Shown here one piece after another: positions 53,287 through 62,346 of a stretch of DNA of 64,000 nucleotides. Source of the stretch: Tumebacillus avium (GTDB lineage: Bacteria; Bacillota; Bacilli; Tumebacillales; Tumebacillaceae). The DNA is taken from NCBI RefSeq assembly GCF_002162355.1, contig NZ_CP021434.1:1896001-1960000 (forward strand). The letters run 5' to 3'. Within the stretch, counting starts at the first letter, position 1. Each line of letters begins with the position of its first letter. A program made the position numbers and the translations under genes. The notes under the pieces are model-generated. The model saw nothing but the letters and a program-made list of their open reading frames with translations. It was not told the origin of the DNA and did not search any database.

Positions 53287-53906
53287 CGGCCAAGCTGATC
53301 ATCATCGGCATGGGCGGCCACAGCAAAGTGGCTGCCGACGTAGCGCGCCGCAGCGGCTATGAGCTGCTGGGCTTTCTGGACAATCGTGAGCCTGCCGTAC
53401 CGCATGGGGCGTATCTGGGACCGGTGGACGATTTCCCGTATGAGGAGCACCGTGACACACAGTTTTTTGTCGGGATCGGCAGCAATGCGGTTCGGCAAAA
53501 GGTGGCCGGGCGGTTGGCGGCACGCGGTGTGGAATTTGCCACATTGATCGACCCGTCGGCGATTCTCGGCAGCGGCGTGATGATCGGCAGCGGGACCTTG
53601 GTGATGCCCGGGTGCATCATCAATGCGGACAGCAGGATCGGGCAGCAGGTGATCCTGAATACGGCGGCGACGGTCGATCATGACTGCGTGGTCGGAGACT
53701 ATGCACACCTGTCGCCCGGCGTTCATCTGGCCGGAGCGGTGCAGATCGGGGCGCTGACCCATGTCGGCATCGGCGCTTCGGTGATTCAAACGGTGCAGAT
53801 CGGGGCGCGCGCGGTGATTGGCGCCGGCGCTGCCGTGGTGCGGAACATCCCGGACGATGTGACGGCAGTTGGCGTGCCGGCCAAAGTTATCAAAACGAAC
53901 AGTTGA
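53283..53906 (+). CDS. Sugar N-acetyltransferase (PglD/NeuD-like)
   Basis: 207 residues from GTG 53283, which overlaps the previous stop (GTGA) and follows AAAGGAG. The N-terminal nucleotide-sugar-binding fold [29 protein letters not shown] is followed by a left-handed beta-helix of hexapeptide repeats (from about residue 90: [21 protein letters not shown]). The catalytic His lies in [18 protein letters not shown]. It would acetylate UDP-4-amino-sugar to UDP-diacetylbacillosamine. A longer in-frame start at 53106 lies inside the previous gene and is rejected. Confidence 0.88.
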   Translation: MTAKLIIIGMGGHSKVAADVARRSGYELLGFLDNREPAVPHGAYLGPVDDFPYEEHRDTQFFVGIGSNAVRQKVAGRLAARGVEFATLIDPSAILGSGVMIGSGTLVMPGCIINADSRIGQQVILNTAATVDHDCVVGDYAHLSPGVHLAGAVQIGALTHVGIGASVIQTVQIGARAVIGAGAAVVRNIPDDVTAVGVPAKVIKTNS

Positions 53907-53918
53907 GGAGAGACGATC

Positions 53919-55043
53919 ATGATTCCACTTTCGGGACCGGATATTACACAACGCGAGAAAGATCTCGTCATGGAAGTACTCGACTCGGGCATTTTGGGGC
54001 TCGGGCCGAAGATGAAGCAGTTTGAACAGATGATGGCCGAGTATGTGGGCGTCAAACATGCGATCTCCTGCAACAGTGGGACAAGCGGTCTGCATATGCT
54101 GATCGCGGCGATGGGAATTGGCGAAGGCGATGAAGTGATCACCACCTCGTTTTCCTTTGTGGCGTCGGCGAACTGCATTTTGTTTGAGCGTGCCGTGCCT
54201 GTTTTTGTCGACATCGACGAAAAGACGTACAACCTCGATGTGACACAGATCGAAGCGAAGATCACGCCGAAGACGAAGGCGATTTTGCCGGTGCATGTGT
54301 TTGGCCAGCCGGCGAACATGGACGAGATCCGCGCTTTGGCGAAAAAGCACAACCTGTGGGTGATCGAAGATTCCTGTGAAGCGATCGGCGGGGAGTGGAA
54401 CGGCGAGCGCGTCGGCGGTTTGGGCGATGCCGGGGTGTTTGCGTTTTATCCGAACAAGCAGATGACGACCGGCGAAGGCGGCATCATCGTCACCAACAAT
54501 GACGAGATCGCGGAACTCTGCCACTCGATCCGCAACCAGGGGCGCGGCGAAGACGGCCTGTGGCTGTCCCATGTGCGCCTTGGCTACAACTTCCGGATGG
54601 ACGAGCTGAGCGCGGCGCTCGGCGTGGCGCAGTTGGAGCGTATCGACGAGATCCTGGCCAAGCGCGATGCGGTGGCGAAGATGTATTCGGAGAAGCTGAA
54701 GGACGTGGCGGAAGTGATTTTGCCGCATGTGGAAGACAACGTGAAGATGAGCTGGTTCGTCTATGTGATCCGCTTTGCGGAAGATGTGGACCGCGATCTG
54801 GTCATGGAGCGTCTGAGCAAGCGCGGCGTTGGCTGCCGTCCGTATTTTACGCCGATTCACCTGCAGCCGTTTTATGTGGAGCGCTTTGGGTACAAGCGCG
54901 GCGATTTCCCGGTGACGGAGCGTGTGGCCGACAAGACGCTGGCGATTCCGTTTTTCAACAATCTGACCGAAGCGCAGGTTGATGAAGTGGTGGCGGCGAT
55001 CAAAGAAGAGATTGCAAACGCAAAGGAGCCGGCTGCGCTCTAA
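53919..55043 (+). CDS. DegT/DnrJ/EryC1 aminotransferase (PglE-like)
   Basis: 374 residues, PLP fold type I sugar aminotransferase. IPLSGPDITQREKDLVMEVLDSG opens the protein; SCNSGTSGLHMLIAAMG binds phosphate; the Schiff-base Lys is in FYPNKQMTTGEGG (about residue 185). It converts UDP-4-keto-6-deoxy-GlcNAc to the 4-amino sugar. GGAGAG precedes ATG 53919, 12 bases after the acetyltransferase gene. Confidence 0.92.
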   Translation: MIPLSGPDITQREKDLVMEVLDSGILGLGPKMKQFEQMMAEYVGVKHAISCNSGTSGLHMLIAAMGIGEGDEVITTSFSFVASANCILFERAVPVFVDIDEKTYNLDVTQIEAKITPKTKAILPVHVFGQPANMDEIRALAKKHNLWVIEDSCEAIGGEWNGERVGGLGDAGVFAFYPNKQMTTGEGGIIVTNNDEIAELCHSIRNQGRGEDGLWLSHVRLGYNFRMDELSAALGVAQLERIDEILAKRDAVAKMYSEKLKDVAEVILPHVEDNVKMSWFVYVIRFAEDVDRDLVMERLSKRGVGCRPYFTPIHLQPFYVERFGYKRGDFPVTERVADKTLAIPFFNNLTEAQVDEVVAAIKEEIANAKEPAAL

Positions 55044-55076
55044 CAGCAGCAGGGGGTCAATAGGGGGGAGAGTCGG

Positions 55077-56996
55077 GTGAATTATCGCCTGCGATTGGTG
55101 ACGCTTGGCACGCTTGATGTGTGCATTGCTGCGATGGCAGTAACGCTGGCGTATTTTTTGCGCTTTGACTTTCAAGTGCTGCCCGAATATTTTGTGGCGT
55201 TCCCGTATGTGGTGCTCCTGCATGCGGCGTTGACGCCGATCGTCTTTTATTCGATGAAAATGTACCATTCGGTGCTGCAGTATGCGAGCATTGGGGAATT
55301 GAAAAATATTTTGCGGGCCACAGTTGTGGCCGGGCTGATTTTTGCACTGATTCATCAGATGATTCATTTGGAGTTTGAATGGTTTAAAGTCCCGCGCACC
55401 ATCTTGCTGCTGTCCTGGGTGCTCACCGTGCTTGGAGTCGGCGGTTCGCGTCTGGCGTGGCGCATCTTCCGCGATTCGGTGATGCGCAGCGAGCCGAACC
55501 ATCCGCGCGTGCTGATCGTTGGTGCGGGCAGCGCCGGCGCGTTGATCGCACGCGAGCTGAAGACGTCGCCGTATTCGACGCTGAACCCGGTCGCGTTTAT
55601 CGATGACGACCGCAAGAAGCGGGGCTTGGCGATCCTCGGCCTGCCGGTGGTAGGGGGCCGGGAAGCGATCCAGTACGCGGTGGAGAAGTACGGGGTGCAG
55701 AAGATCCTGATCGCGATTCCGTCGGCTCAGGAGACGGAGATCGCGGCGATTCTCGACATCTGCAAGCGCACCACCTGCCAGATCAAAACGTTGCCGCGCG
55801 TGTCTGACATCGCGGCCGGCAAAGTGTCGGTGAACATGATTCGCGAAGTCAGCGTCGAGGATTTGCTCGGTCGTGAGGCGGTGCAGGTCGATCTGGAAGG
55901 CGTGGCGAGCTATGTGGCCGGGCAAGTGGTGCTGGTCACCGGCGCGGGCGGCTCGATCGGGTCGGAGCTGTGCCGGCAGATCAGCAAGTTTGCGCCGCAG
56001 CAGCTGCTCTTGCTCGGGCATGGGGAGAACTCGATCTATGAGATCGAGCTGGAGCTGCGCGGCAAGTTTCCGGCGCTGCCGCTGGCGACGATCATCGCCG
56101 ACATTCAGGATCGCAAGCGGCTGAATGCGGTGTTTGACGCGTACCGGCCAAGCGTGGTGTTCCATGCGGCGGCGCACAAGCATGTGCCGCTGATGGAGCG
56201 CAACCCGCAGGAAGCGATCAAGAACAACGTCTTGGGGACAAAAAATGTTGCGGAGTGTGCGCATGAGTATGGGGCGAGCCGCTTTGTGATGATTTCGTCC
56301 GACAAGGCGGTCAATCCGACTTCGGTGATGGGTGTATCGAAGCGGGTGGCGGAGATGATCATTCAGGGGCTGGACCGGATCTCGGAGACGCAGTTTGTCG
56401 CCGTGCGTTTTGGCAATGTGCTGGGGAGCCGGGGCAGTGTGATCCCGATCTTCAAGCGGCAGATTCAAGCGGGCGGTCCGGTGACGGTGACGCATCCGGA
56501 TATGGTGCGGTACTTCATGACGATTCCGGAAGCATCGCAGCTGGTGATTCAGGCCGGTGCCTTGGCGGAAGGCGGGGAGATCTTTATCCTCGACATGGGG
56601 GAGCCGGTGAACATCGCCGATCTGGCGCGCGACTTGATCCGCTTGAGCGGGTTCCGGCCGGATGAGGATATTGAGATCGTCTACACGGGCATTCGTCCGG
56701 GGGAGAAGCTGTTCGAAGAGATTTTGACCAACGAAGAGGGCACAGAGGAGACCAAGCACAACCGGATTTTCGTGGGGCGCCCGCTGGACTTTTCGTGGGA
56801 GGAATTGCAGTTTATGATCAAACGCCTCGCAGGGGCGGCGTTTGCGCCCGACGTAGAGAGCAAGGCGGAGGAGATCAAAGCCCTGTTCAAAGCGATCGTG
56901 CCGACCTATCTGTGGCAGCCGAAAGACGAAGCTGTTGTGCTGGCGATGCAGGAGATCCAAGCCTCGCTCGCCGAAGCGGCTGCGCATCGGGAATAA
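55077..56996 (+). CDS. Membrane UDP-GlcNAc 4,6-dehydratase (PglF/CapD-like)
   Basis: 639 residues, GTG start after GGGGGGAG. Four N-terminal membrane helices, a first nucleotide-binding domain (RVLIVGAGSAGALIARELK) and a C-terminal SDR domain with VLVTGAGGSIGSELCRQI, FHAAAHKHVPLME and SSDKAVNPTSVMGVSKRVAEM. The usual catalytic Tyr of Y-x3-K is Met, as in PglF/FlaA1/CapD. It makes UDP-4-keto-6-deoxy-GlcNAc, the substrate of the adjacent aminotransferase. It is the last gene of the operon and is followed by a terminator. Confidence 0.93.
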   Translation: MNYRLRLVTLGTLDVCIAAMAVTLAYFLRFDFQVLPEYFVAFPYVVLLHAALTPIVFYSMKMYHSVLQYASIGELKNILRATVVAGLIFALIHQMIHLEFEWFKVPRTILLLSWVLTVLGVGGSRLAWRIFRDSVMRSEPNHPRVLIVGAGSAGALIARELKTSPYSTLNPVAFIDDDRKKRGLAILGLPVVGGREAIQYAVEKYGVQKILIAIPSAQETEIAAILDICKRTTCQIKTLPRVSDIAAGKVSVNMIREVSVEDLLGREAVQVDLEGVASYVAGQVVLVTGAGGSIGSELCRQISKFAPQQLLLLGHGENSIYEIELELRGKFPALPLATIIADIQDRKRLNAVFDAYRPSVVFHAAAHKHVPLMERNPQEAIKNNVLGTKNVAECAHEYGASRFVMISSDKAVNPTSVMGVSKRVAEMIIQGLDRISETQFVAVRFGNVLGSRGSVIPIFKRQIQAGGPVTVTHPDMVRYFMTIPEASQLVIQAGALAEGGEIFILDMGEPVNIADLARDLIRLSGFRPDEDIEIVYTGIRPGEKLFEEILTNEEGTEETKHNRIFVGRPLDFSWEELQFMIKRLAGAAFAPDVESKAEEIKALFKAIVPTYLWQPKDEAVVLAMQEIQASLAEAAAHRE

Positions 56997-57007
56997 GAGG
57001 GGAAAAG

Positions 57008-57043
57008 AAAACCGCTTACTCATGGAGAGTAAGCGGTTTTGTT
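57008..57043 (+). terminator. Bidirectional terminator after the glycan operon
   Basis: AAAACCGCTTACT (57008-57020) pairs perfectly with AGTAAGCGGTTTT (57028-57040), followed by GTTGTGTT. It lies between convergent genes. Confidence 0.88.
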
Positions 57044-57046
57044 GTG

Positions 57047-59176
57047 TTATTTGGGTGCGTCGGCAGCATCGTAGTTGAATTGGACTTTGTCGACGTTGAT
57101 GTAGTCGTTGAAGCCGGATGGATCACCTTTTAGGTAAAGGCGTTCAATCTTGACGACGTGCGTGCCGTTGGTCAGACCGGCTTTTTCAAAGACGACCTGT
57201 GTGTTGAGCGCGACCGGATTGTAGAAGTTGATCTCTACCGGTGCCAGATCATCAAGAGTCAGCAATGCTTTGCCTTGATACTTTTGTTTGTATCCAAAGA
57301 CGCGGACCGAGGTCCCGCTGAATTGGAAGGTGACGGTGTCTTTCGGATTCGGGGCAGTGTAGGCCAAGGTTGACCACTTCAGCGTGCCATTGCTGTAACT
57401 GCCGGTGACCGAGGACCAGTTGCCGGTGTAGGTGAAGACGGGATCGTTGTCTTCCGCTTCTTTGTAAGTCGGCGCTGGCGGTGTGGTGCCGCCGCCGGGG
57501 TCGGTGCCCGGATCCGGATCGGTGCCGTCGTCTGGCTGGGCCAATTCGGAAACTTTCGTCTCCAGTGTGGTGACACGGCCGTCGACTCCGGTCAGGTCGG
57601 TGCGGATGCCATTGACGTTGGTGGTCAAGGTGGTCAGGTTGTTGCTCTGGGTCTGCACGTCGCCCTGCAGGGTGGTGACAGTGCTGGTAAGCCCAGAAGA
57701 GGCGGTTTGCAGAGCGTTGATCGACGCATCGTGTCCGGTGAGTTGATCAACCAGGGATTGGATCTGCGTGTCGTACCCCTCTTTGAATGAAATAAAGGCG
57801 AGATCTTGCAATTCGTTGGCCTTGAACAACTCGTCGAGCTTCGTCGTGATCGCCGTGTTCAAAGCTGCGAGGTCGTCGGCGAGCTTCGTCTTCAGGTCGT
57901 TCAACTCTTTGGTGAGCACGGTGTTCAAGTTTTCGATGTTCTCCGCAAGCGTGGTGTCCTGCTCTTGTCGAGCGGTTGTTTCCTGTGCGAGAGCGAATGC
58001 CAGATCGCCGTCTGCTTCAGACCGTGCCTTGCTCTCATCGTCCAAATCCGTTGTCAGCTTGTTGTCCGCAAGGGTGCGGGCATCTGCTTCATCGGTTAGC
58101 GCTTGGGAGAGCAAGGTGTCTTCAGCGGCGCGATCGGCGATCTCATTGCTGATCGCAGTGTTCGCCGCAGCGATGTCTCCATCGAGCAGGGTGTCCTTCC
58201 CCTTCAGCGCGGCGATGTCGGTGCCGTGCGTAACGCCTTGGCTGGTCAGGTCGTCGATCTTGCCCTTGTTGGTGGTCGCCAGCGTAGTCAGCGACTCAAG
58301 GCTGATCTCATGAGCTTCCTTGGCATCTTCCAGCGTGTCGATGGACGTTTGCAAAGCCGATTTTGCGGTCTCCAGCTCGCCGATGCGCGTTTCGAGCGCA
58401 TCCATCACCTCGTTGTCGGTGAAGTCTTCGAGCGCGGTGATCTTGAGGCTTTGCGCGTACAAGGCGCTGCTGACACCGCCGATCATGTTCGAGTTGTCCT
58501 GGTTGGCCTTCTTCAAAGCCTCCAGGTTGTTCTTCAAGGCGGTTGACGCCTGAAGCACATCTTCGAACTGATCTGCATACAGCTGCGAATCCATTTCAAG
58601 GCCTGCAATCTGTTGCCCATAAGTAGCGGTGACAGATTGGAGTCCATCTATCTCAGAGGATTGAATCGCGGTGATGTTCCGCAGTTCCTTCACATTCTGC
58701 CGGTCGGTCTTGGCTGCCGCAAACAGGTCCTTGATGTTGCGCTCCTGATCAGCGGCTTTCGCTTTCAAATCGGTGATGCCTTCCTGGTGGGATGAAGACT
58801 GGGTCTGAAGGCGCTCCATCTGCTGATGCTGATCTGCAGCCTGTGCCTGAAGCTGTGCGATCTGTCCTTGATACTCGGACGTGCTCTGCTCCTGACTGGT
58901 CAGTTGGGTCTGCAGAGTCTGGATCACCTGGTCCTGATTCGTTACCCGGGCGGTCAATTTCTTAATCTGGTCCTCCAAACGGGAGAGATCAGCCGGTACT
59001 CCGGGATTGTCGGCAGCGGTGTTGTTATTCTGTTGTGACGACGTCGTGACGGACTCGCTTCCGGCTGCTTGGCTGGCTGTCGAAGGCGGCAATTCAGGCC
59101 CGCTGAAGACAAACGCCAAGACGGCCGTCGCAATCGCGAGGGGCGCCATGATTAGCGTCGTGTTGGCAGCTTTCAT
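57047..59176 (-). CDS. Secreted coiled-coil surface protein, large paralogue
   Basis: 709 residues from ATG 59176 (AAGGAG seven bases upstream; 59224 rejected). Signal/anchor TTLIMAPLAIATAVLAFVFSG, a Ser/Asn-rich linker, then about 480 residues of near-continuous coiled coil with Gln/Thr-rich repeats (LTARVTNQDQVIQTLQTQL) and several LTTLTTNVNGIRTDL-like stretches. A Asp/Pro/Gly linker (PDDGTDPDPGTDPGG) leads to a C-terminal beta-sandwich of about 135 residues (FTYTGNWSS...FSGTSVRVFGYKQKYQGKALLTLDD...). The domain is shared with the next gene and resembles carbohydrate-binding-type sandwiches. Probably a fibrous stalk with an adhesive head. No LPxTG or S-layer motif seen. Confidence 0.82.
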   Translation of the reverse strand: MKAANTTLIMAPLAIATAVLAFVFSGPELPPSTASQAAGSESVTTSSQQNNNTAADNPGVPADLSRLEDQIKKLTARVTNQDQVIQTLQTQLTSQEQSTSEYQGQIAQLQAQAADQHQQMERLQTQSSSHQEGITDLKAKAADQERNIKDLFAAAKTDRQNVKELRNITAIQSSEIDGLQSVTATYGQQIAGLEMDSQLYADQFEDVLQASTALKNNLEALKKANQDNSNMIGGVSSALYAQSLKITALEDFTDNEVMDALETRIGELETAKSALQTSIDTLEDAKEAHEISLESLTTLATTNKGKIDDLTSQGVTHGTDIAALKGKDTLLDGDIAAANTAISNEIADRAAEDTLLSQALTDEADARTLADNKLTTDLDDESKARSEADGDLAFALAQETTARQEQDTTLAENIENLNTVLTKELNDLKTKLADDLAALNTAITTKLDELFKANELQDLAFISFKEGYDTQIQSLVDQLTGHDASINALQTASSGLTSTVTTLQGDVQTQSNNLTTLTTNVNGIRTDLTGVDGRVTTLETKVSELAQPDDGTDPDPGTDPGGGTTPPAPTYKEAEDNDPVFTYTGNWSSVTGSYSNGTLKWSTLAYTAPNPKDTVTFQFSGTSVRVFGYKQKYQGKALLTLDDLAPVEINFYNPVALNTQVVFEKAGLTNGTHVVKIERLYLKGDPSGFNDYINVDKVQFNYDAADAPK

Positions 59177-59312
59177 CTCATACTCCTTCCCCCTGCACTC
59201 GAAAGTGTCTATCCCCAACCTCATTATGCCTTGTATCTATAAACCTAGTCAATAAGTAGTAGTTTAAATAAACAATTTTAATCCTGATACGACGAAAGTT
59301 CCTCCAAATCGA

Positions 59313-59346
59313 CAAAAAACCACACGTTCATGTCGAACGTGTGGTT
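59313..59346 (-). terminator. Terminator of the small coiled-coil paralogue gene
   Basis: AACCACACGTTC (59318-59329) pairs with GAACGTGTGGTT (59335-59346); the A tract 59314-59319 is the T run on the minus strand. Confidence 0.88.
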
Positions 59347-59364
59347 CTCCGGTCCTGTGAAATT

Positions 59365-60780
59365 TTACTCTACTACGATCTTGTCGATGTTGATGTTGGA
59401 GTTGAGCGCAGCGCCGTTCTTGTTGCCGGTCGCTACGATCTCGACGGTGTGTTCGCCCAGTTCCAGGCCGGAAGCGGTGAACAGCACTTGCTTGTAGAGG
59501 GTGGAAGCGTTGAAGTAGTCGATGCTGCCTACTTTGTTGCCGTCCACGAAGACGTCAGCGATGCCCATGTACTTGGACTTGTAGCCGACAACTTGCAGCG
59601 CGGAACCGGTGAAGTTCACTTTGAAGGACGCGCCTTTGGTGCCGGTGTACTTGACAGCGCCGCCGCTGTTTTGCGGAGCGGCGAAGTCGGTCCAAGCGCC
59701 GGTATAGGTGATCAGCGCGGAACCTTCTTCATAGTCGCCTTTTGCAGTCGGAACCGGAGTCGGCTTGGTCGGCACGGTCGGGTCCGGAAGCTGCGGCAGG
59801 ACAACATCGTCAGTCGGCTTGGTCGGCACGGTCGGGTCGGTGCCCGGAGCCGGCTGGGTCGGGTCGGTGCCCGGAGTCGGCTGGGTCGGGTCGGTGCCCG
59901 GAGCCGGCTGAGTCGGGTCGGTGCCCGGAGTCGGCTGGGTCGGGTCGGTGCCCGGAGTCGGCTGAGTCGGATCAGTGCCCGGAGTTGGTTGGGTCGGCTC
60001 GGTGCCCGGGTCGGGCTGAGTCGGTGTGGTGTTGTCGCCCGGCAACTGCGGGTTGGAACCGAGGTTTGCAAGTTTCGCTTCCAGTGCAGCCAGTTGCGTC
60101 TGCAGGCTCGCGATCACTTCTTGCTGAGTCGCAACGTGCGAGTTCAGCTGGCCGATCACGCCGGTGTAGTCGGTGGTCTGCAGGTTGTTCAGACGGTTTT
60201 GCAGCTCGATGATCTGTGCGGCTTGTGCATCATTTTCCGTTTGCAGAGCGTTTGCTTTGTTCTGCCAAGCCGGAAGCTGCGCTTCGTAGCCTTTGATCAG
60301 CTCGCCTGTTTGGAGCAGTTGGGACTTAAGCCCGGCAATCACTCCGTCTTGCGTGGTGGAACGGGTGTTCAGAGTTTGAATCAGCTGGTCTTGAGCCGCC
60401 GATTTCGACTGCAGGGAGCTAAGGGCGGTCGTTTGCTCCGCCGATTTGGTCTCCAGCGTCTTGATCTGCTTCACTTGATCGGCCGATGTTGTTTGCAGCG
60501 ACTTGATCACTTGTTCTTGTTGTGCATTTTCAGCTTTCAGTTGTGCGATCAGTTGGTCTTGCGAGGTTACTTTGCCCTGCAGGGTGCCGACAGTCGACTG
60601 CTGCGTTGTAAATGCGTCCTTAAGTTCTTCAAACTCCGATTGCAATGCGGTCAACTGAAACGGAATCCCAGTTCCGTTCTCGTTGCCAAAGCCAGCAGCT
60701 TGTCCGTTTGTAACCGCCAGCATGGATGCTACCAGGCCAACCCCGATAGCTCCAAGAAGCCAGTTCTTAGGTGCTCTCAT
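59365..60780 (-). CDS. Secreted coiled-coil surface protein, small paralogue
   Basis: 471 residues. Signal peptide MRAPKNWLLGAIGVGLVASMLAVTNGQAAG, then about 190 residues of Gln/Leu coiled coil with an 11/14-residue rhythm (SAEQTTALSSLQSKSAAQDQ). A Pro/Thr linker follows with seven 9-residue repeats of PTQPTPGTD type, then a C-terminal beta-sandwich (ITYTGAWTDF...FTGSALQVVGYKSKYMGIADVFVDG). Head domain and layout match the larger downstream neighbour, so the pair arose by duplication. Exported stalk-and-head surface protein is the best reading; a glycan-binding head is inference. The 188-base gap to the neighbour has its own terminator, so each is likely transcribed separately. Confidence 0.85.
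   Translation of the reverse strand: MRAPKNWLLGAIGVGLVASMLAVTNGQAAGFGNENGTGIPFQLTALQSEFEELKDAFTTQQSTVGTLQGKVTSQDQLIAQLKAENAQQEQVIKSLQTTSADQVKQIKTLETKSAEQTTALSSLQSKSAAQDQLIQTLNTRSTTQDGVIAGLKSQLLQTGELIKGYEAQLPAWQNKANALQTENDAQAAQIIELQNRLNNLQTTDYTGVIGQLNSHVATQQEVIASLQTQLAALEAKLANLGSNPQLPGDNTTPTQPDPGTEPTQPTPGTDPTQPTPGTDPTQPTPGTDPTQPAPGTDPTQPTPGTDPTQPAPGTDPTVPTKPTDDVVLPQLPDPTVPTKPTPVPTAKGDYEEGSALITYTGAWTDFAAPQNSGGAVKYTGTKGASFKVNFTGSALQVVGYKSKYMGIADVFVDGNKVGSIDYFNASTLYKQVLFTASGLELGEHTVEIVATGNKNGAALNSNINIDKIVVE
59836..60024 (-). repeat. Seven 27-bp repeats encoding PTQP(T/A/D)PGT(D/E)
   Basis: In-frame tandem repeat inside the small coiled-coil gene. The units differ at one codon (Thr, Ala or Asp) and in third positions. 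This makes a rigid Pro-rich spacer; copy number is likely to vary between strains. Confidence 0.9.
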
Positions 60781-61029
60781 TTGTTACCCCTCCCCAAAAT
60801 ATAGGTCTTTAGTACCCCTTATTGCTATTTTGAGTGCGCTGAAAGATTTTGTCAATGAGAAATATTAATAATTTTCTTGGGAGTGCAATGAAGTGGGTTA
60901 ACGGAGTAAATAAACCCATTTTAATAGTGGGAAAATTCGACCTTGTTCGTGTTAAACGTCCGGATGAAGTATGAGGCGAGAGGACTGGTCATATGGATAA
61001 ATCAAAAGGAGTCCGAAAGGGGTCGAACG

Positions 61030-62346
61030 ATGTCGAAACTTCATGTCGAATTTCCAGCAGCCGCTATGTACACGGACGGAAGCCGGACGGCCGACTGGCA
61101 GGCCGCAGCAAAGCGTGCGCACGACCAGCTGCACGGGCGCAGCGGCCCCGGACAGGAATGGCTCGGCTGGCTCGACCCGCCGTCCCCGGATGATGAGGAA
61201 ACAAGGCGCATCGCCGAGGCGGCCGAAGAGATTCGGGCCCGCGCCGATGCGCTGCTCGTCATCGGCATCGGAGGTTCCTATGCAGGAGCCCGTGCCGCGA
61301 TCGAACTGCTCACGCCTCCTTTTTCCAGCCAACTCCCCCGGGAGCAGCGCAAAGGTCCGGACGTTTATTTTCTGGGACAAAATCTTTCCGCTTCCTATAT
61401 AAATAGTGTTTTGTCGATTCTTGCCGACAAGGATGTCGAAATCAATGTCGTTTCCAAATCGGGGACGACAACCGAACCGGCGCTCGCGCTGCGCATCGCC
61501 CGCGAATGGATGATCAAAAAATACGGCCGGCAGGAAGCGGCCACACGCATCATCGCGACGACCGACCGCACACAAGGCGCACTCCGCCGTTTTGCGGAAA
61601 GCGAAGGCTGGAGAATGTTGGCGGTGCCTGCTGACGTGGGCGGGCGATATTCTGTGCTGACGGCAGCCGGACTGTTGCCGATGAGCGTGGCCGGGCTGAA
61701 GATCGGGGAGATGCTTTTGGGGGCGCAGGAAGCAAGCGTTGAGTACGCCATGCCCGATCTGGATGCGAACGGCTGCTACCGCTATGCCGTCTGGCGCAAT
61801 GAGCTGTACCGGCAAGGCAAACAGATCGAGTTGCTGGCGGCGTACGAACCGGCGTTTTGCGCGTTTGCGGAGTGGTGGAAACAACTGTTTGGGGAGAGCG
61901 AAGGCAAGGATGGCAAAGGGATCTTTCCGGCTGCTGCGCAGTTCTCGACCGATCTGCATTCGCTGGGGCAATACATCCAGGACGGTCCGCGCCACATGTT
62001 TGAAACGGTGCTGTGGGTGGAGCTGACGGGAAGCGAGCTGCTGGTGCCATTTATCGAGGAAGATCCGGACGGCTTGAATTACCTGACCGGCAAAAGCGTA
62101 TGCGAAGTGAACGAACAGGCGTATCGGGGCACGATCGAAGCGCATCAGGACGGGAAGGTGCCGAATCTGCTTTTGACGCTGGCGCAATTGGATGAGCGTC
62201 ATGTCGGGCACTTGTTTTATTTTTTTGAGAAGGCGTGTGCGCTGAGCGGATACCTGCTGGGGGTCAATCCGTTTGACCAGCCGGGCGTGGAAGCGTACAA
62301 GGGGAAGATGTTCAAACTGCTGGGTAAACCGGGTTGGACAGTATGA
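61030..62346 (+). CDS. pgi: Glucose-6-phosphate isomerase
   Basis: 438 residues from ATG 61030 (AAAGGGG nine bases upstream; upstream in-frame starts such as 60943 lack family sequence). Short Gram-positive Pgi. ALLVIGIGGSYAGARAAIELL, VVSKSGTTTEPALALRIA (phosphate-binding SGTTTE), GGRYSVLTAAGLLPM, and QFSTDLHSLGQYIQDGPR. It interconverts glucose-6- and fructose-6-phosphate, so it also feeds UDP-sugar and UDP-GlcNAc supply for the glycan genes upstream. The 249-base gap before it holds an AT-rich stretch and no further gene. It overlaps the next gene by four bases. Confidence 0.95.
   Translation: MSKLHVEFPAAAMYTDGSRTADWQAAAKRAHDQLHGRSGPGQEWLGWLDPPSPDDEETRRIAEAAEEIRARADALLVIGIGGSYAGARAAIELLTPPFSSQLPREQRKGPDVYFLGQNLSASYINSVLSILADKDVEINVVSKSGTTTEPALALRIAREWMIKKYGRQEAATRIIATTDRTQGALRRFAESEGWRMLAVPADVGGRYSVLTAAGLLPMSVAGLKIGEMLLGAQEASVEYAMPDLDANGCYRYAVWRNELYRQGKQIELLAAYEPAFCAFAEWWKQLFGESEGKDGKGIFPAAAQFSTDLHSLGQYIQDGPRHMFETVLWVELTGSELLVPFIEEDPDGLNYLTGKSVCEVNEQAYRGTIEAHQDGKVPNLLLTLAQLDERHVGHLFYFFEKACALSGYLLGVNPFDQPGVEAYKGKMFKLLGKPGWTV

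Noticed and set aside
53250..57023. Minus-strand 1257-codon ORF through the bacillosamine genes
   Set aside because: High-GC shadow frame: His/Arg/Asp-rich with no domain, antisense to four clearly conserved genes.
59341..60804. Plus-strand 487-codon ORF antisense to the coiled-coil gene
   Set aside because: Its GAR/SRLGR repeats mirror the PTQP repeat on the other strand. The minus-strand frame has signal peptide, coiled coil and a domain shared with the neighbour.
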